A stretch of 35,397 nt of DNA from assembly GCA_022509205.1 (NCBI GenBank), contig JAFLTR010000023.1, forward strand, positions 1 through 35,397. Direction: 5' to 3'. Positions 34,419 to 35,397 of the stretch are shown piece after piece. Origin of the DNA: Muribaculaceae bacterium (lineage in GTDB: Bacteria; Bacteroidota; Bacteroidia; Bacteroidales; Muribaculaceae). Below the pieces are notes generated by a model. That model saw nothing but the letters and a program-made list of their open reading frames with translations. It did no database searches and was not told the origin of the DNA. How positions within the stretch are numbered: the stretch's first letter is position 1; each line of letters starts with the position of its first letter. Made by a program: the position numbers and the translations under genes.

Positions 34419-34943
34419 TCAATATTTAAGTAAAGAAGAGATCTCGCAATCCGCGGGCAAATTTTTCCTACCGTCAAGAGCGGTTAATTCCACAATGAAA
34501 TTTATATAGATTTTTTTGGGGTTCATGCTTTTCACCAGATCGTAGCAGGCCGCCATAGTACCCCCGGTAGCAAGCAAGTCGTCATGAAGCACCACCACAT
34601 CATCGTGAGAAATCGCATCACTATGAAGCTCTATCATATCCACTCCGTACTCCTTGGCGAAAGCTTTTTTTACTGTCACGGAAGGAAGCTTACCAGGTTT
34701 ACGCGCCGGAACAAAACCCGCACCAAGTTCATAAGCCATAATAGAGCCACCAATGAAACCCCTTGATTCTATACCCACAATCTTGGTCACACCCTTCCCC
34801 TCATAAAGCCTTTTGAGTTCCTCACTCATGATACGGAGAGCCTCCGGATTTTTTATCATTGTGGTGAGATCACGAAACATGATACCCTTAGAAGGAAAAT
34901 CGGGCACATCACGGATAAGTTTTTTTAAATCTTCAAGATGCAT
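34419..34943 (-). CDS. apt: Adenine phosphoribosyltransferase
   Basis: A 174-residue purine-salvage enzyme converting adenine and PRPP to AMP. The start MHLEDLKKLIRDVPDFPSKG and FRDLTTMIKNPEALR are typical. The family motif GIESRGFIGG is followed by FVPARKPGKLP, and the PRPP loop is VVLHDDLLATGGTMAA, with all key residues. Length is normal. It starts 80 bases after mnmG, with the parS-like site between them, and is followed closely by uvrC, so apt-uvrC is probably one transcript. A degenerate -7-like AATATTTG lies just upstream, too weak to call. Confidence 0.96.
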   Translation of the reverse strand: MHLEDLKKLIRDVPDFPSKGIMFRDLTTMIKNPEALRIMSEELKRLYEGKGVTKIVGIESRGFIGGSIMAYELGAGFVPARKPGKLPSVTVKKAFAKEYGVDMIELHSDAISHDDVVVLHDDLLATGGTMAACYDLVKSMNPKKIYINFIVELTALDGRKNLPADCEISSLLKY

Positions 34944-34965
34944 ATAACAAATATTTTTAGATTAA

Positions 34966-34981
34966 TGTTTCACGTGGAACA
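34966..34981. other. parS: parS-like centromere site
   Basis: TGTTTCACGTGGAACA on the plus strand reads TGTTCCACGTGAAACA on the minus strand, matching the widespread bacterial parS consensus TGTTNCACGTGAAACA at every position. ParB loads here and spreads to guide chromosome segregation. It lies between apt and mnmG, outside any coding sequence. parS sites cluster near the replication origin, and mnmG (gidA) is often origin-linked. Confidence 0.85.
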
Positions 34982-35023
34982 ATTATAAAAATCCTTTATT
35001 CAGTATATTAACAAGTATAAAAT

Positions 35024-35397
35024 TTATCTATTCAAAAGAACAAGGAGAATGTTGATATCTGCCGGGGATACACCGGGGATACGGGATGCCTGTCCTATTG
35101 TCATTGGACGGAGCTTCTGCAACTTCTGTCTTGATTCGGTAGAAAGAGCTGAAAGAGTTGAATAATTCATATCCTCCGGCAACTTTACATATTCCAACCG
35201 CAGTGTCTTTTCTGCAAGTTCTCTTTCTCTTTGTATATATCCTTCATATTTGATAAGTATCTCTGCGGCCTCAATAATCTCATCTCGTCTGTCAATTTCG
35301 ATCTCATCAAGTCTAAGTTTGATTGTTGGAATAACTGATAGGTTTTTGAAATCAAGTTGCGGTCGCTTAAGTAAATCAGATAGCCTTGTTGAAGATG
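35024..35397 (-). CDS. mnmG: tRNA uridine-5-carboxymethylaminomethyl modification enzyme MnmG, 3' part
   Basis: The last 123 codons of mnmG (gidA), continuing beyond the right edge. With MnmE it installs the (carboxymethyl)aminomethyl group on wobble U34 of certain tRNAs. The visible C-terminal helical domain includes LLKRPQLDFKN, ILIKYEGYIQRERELAEK and the signature MTIGQASRIPGVSPADINIL near the end, then VLLNR and TAA (35026-35024). The FAD-binding part is outside the window. It precedes apt and uvrC on the same strand. Confidence 0.95.
   Translation of the reverse strand, partial: SSTRLSDLLKRPQLDFKNLSVIPTIKLRLDEIEIDRRDEIIEAAEILIKYEGYIQRERELAEKTLRLEYVKLPEDMNYSTLSALSTESRQKLQKLRPMTIGQASRIPGVSPADINILLVLLNR

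Noticed and set aside
1-35397. CRISPR arrays, insertion sequences, transposases or prophage genes
   Set aside because: No regularly spaced repeats, no recognisable transposase or integrase, and no target-site duplications were seen; the window reads as core chromosome.

Overview
The window looks like chromosomal DNA of a Bacteroidales bacterium; the gene order and families would suit a gut Muribaculaceae-like lineage, but the family-level call is inference. Supporting signs are promoters of the Bacteroidetes type (TTTG or TTG, about 20 bases, then TAnnTTTG), little Shine-Dalgarno sequence, a carboxyspermidine-type polyamine enzyme, a DUF6377 regulator, DUF4286, DUF2723, a PadR-PspC pair, and the gene order mnmG-apt-uvrC. 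Most genes lie on the minus strand. The exceptions are 4887-9009 and 27626-29490.

Layout. 1-324: a probable start of a gene running off the left edge, with its promoter, then non-coding sequence. 325-4640 (minus): carboxynorspermidine/carboxyspermidine dehydrogenase, a secreted GH31 enzyme and ruvC. 4887-9009 (plus): a secreted six-hairpin glycosidase-like protein and a two-domain nucleoside kinase. 9037-13302 (minus): a CusB/CusA-type heavy-metal RND pump without its outer-membrane channel, preceded by two striking palindromes. 13410-16842 (minus): an operon of a degenerate alanine-dehydrogenase-like protein, a GT4 glycosyltransferase and lysA. 17000-17542: aroK.

17628-27197 (minus) is a long, tightly packed block. 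In transcription order it reads: lipid acyltransferase, sigma-54 enhancer-binding-type ATPase, lptE, a TPR-like protein (apparently frameshifted near its start), secG, a steroid 5-alpha-reductase homologue, an Old Yellow Enzyme-type flavin oxidoreductase, a short-chain dehydrogenase and a DUF2723 protein O-mannosyltransferase-like membrane protein. The three redox genes form a self-contained set that could convert 3-oxo-delta4 steroids or bile acids to 5-alpha/5-beta-reduced, 3-hydroxy products. This is the most interesting system in the window.

27198-29490 carries a divergent promoter region, a PadR repressor with a good autoregulatory operator, and a PspC membrane protein. 29763-32281 (minus) carries a DUF6377 sensor-regulator, DUF4286, tRNA-Thr(UGU) and the SRP RNA with a textbook promoter. 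32494-35397 (minus) carries uvrC, apt and the 3' end of mnmG. A 16-bp sequence matching the bacterial parS consensus lies between apt and mnmG, suggesting that the right end is in the origin-proximal, ParB-loaded part of the chromosome.
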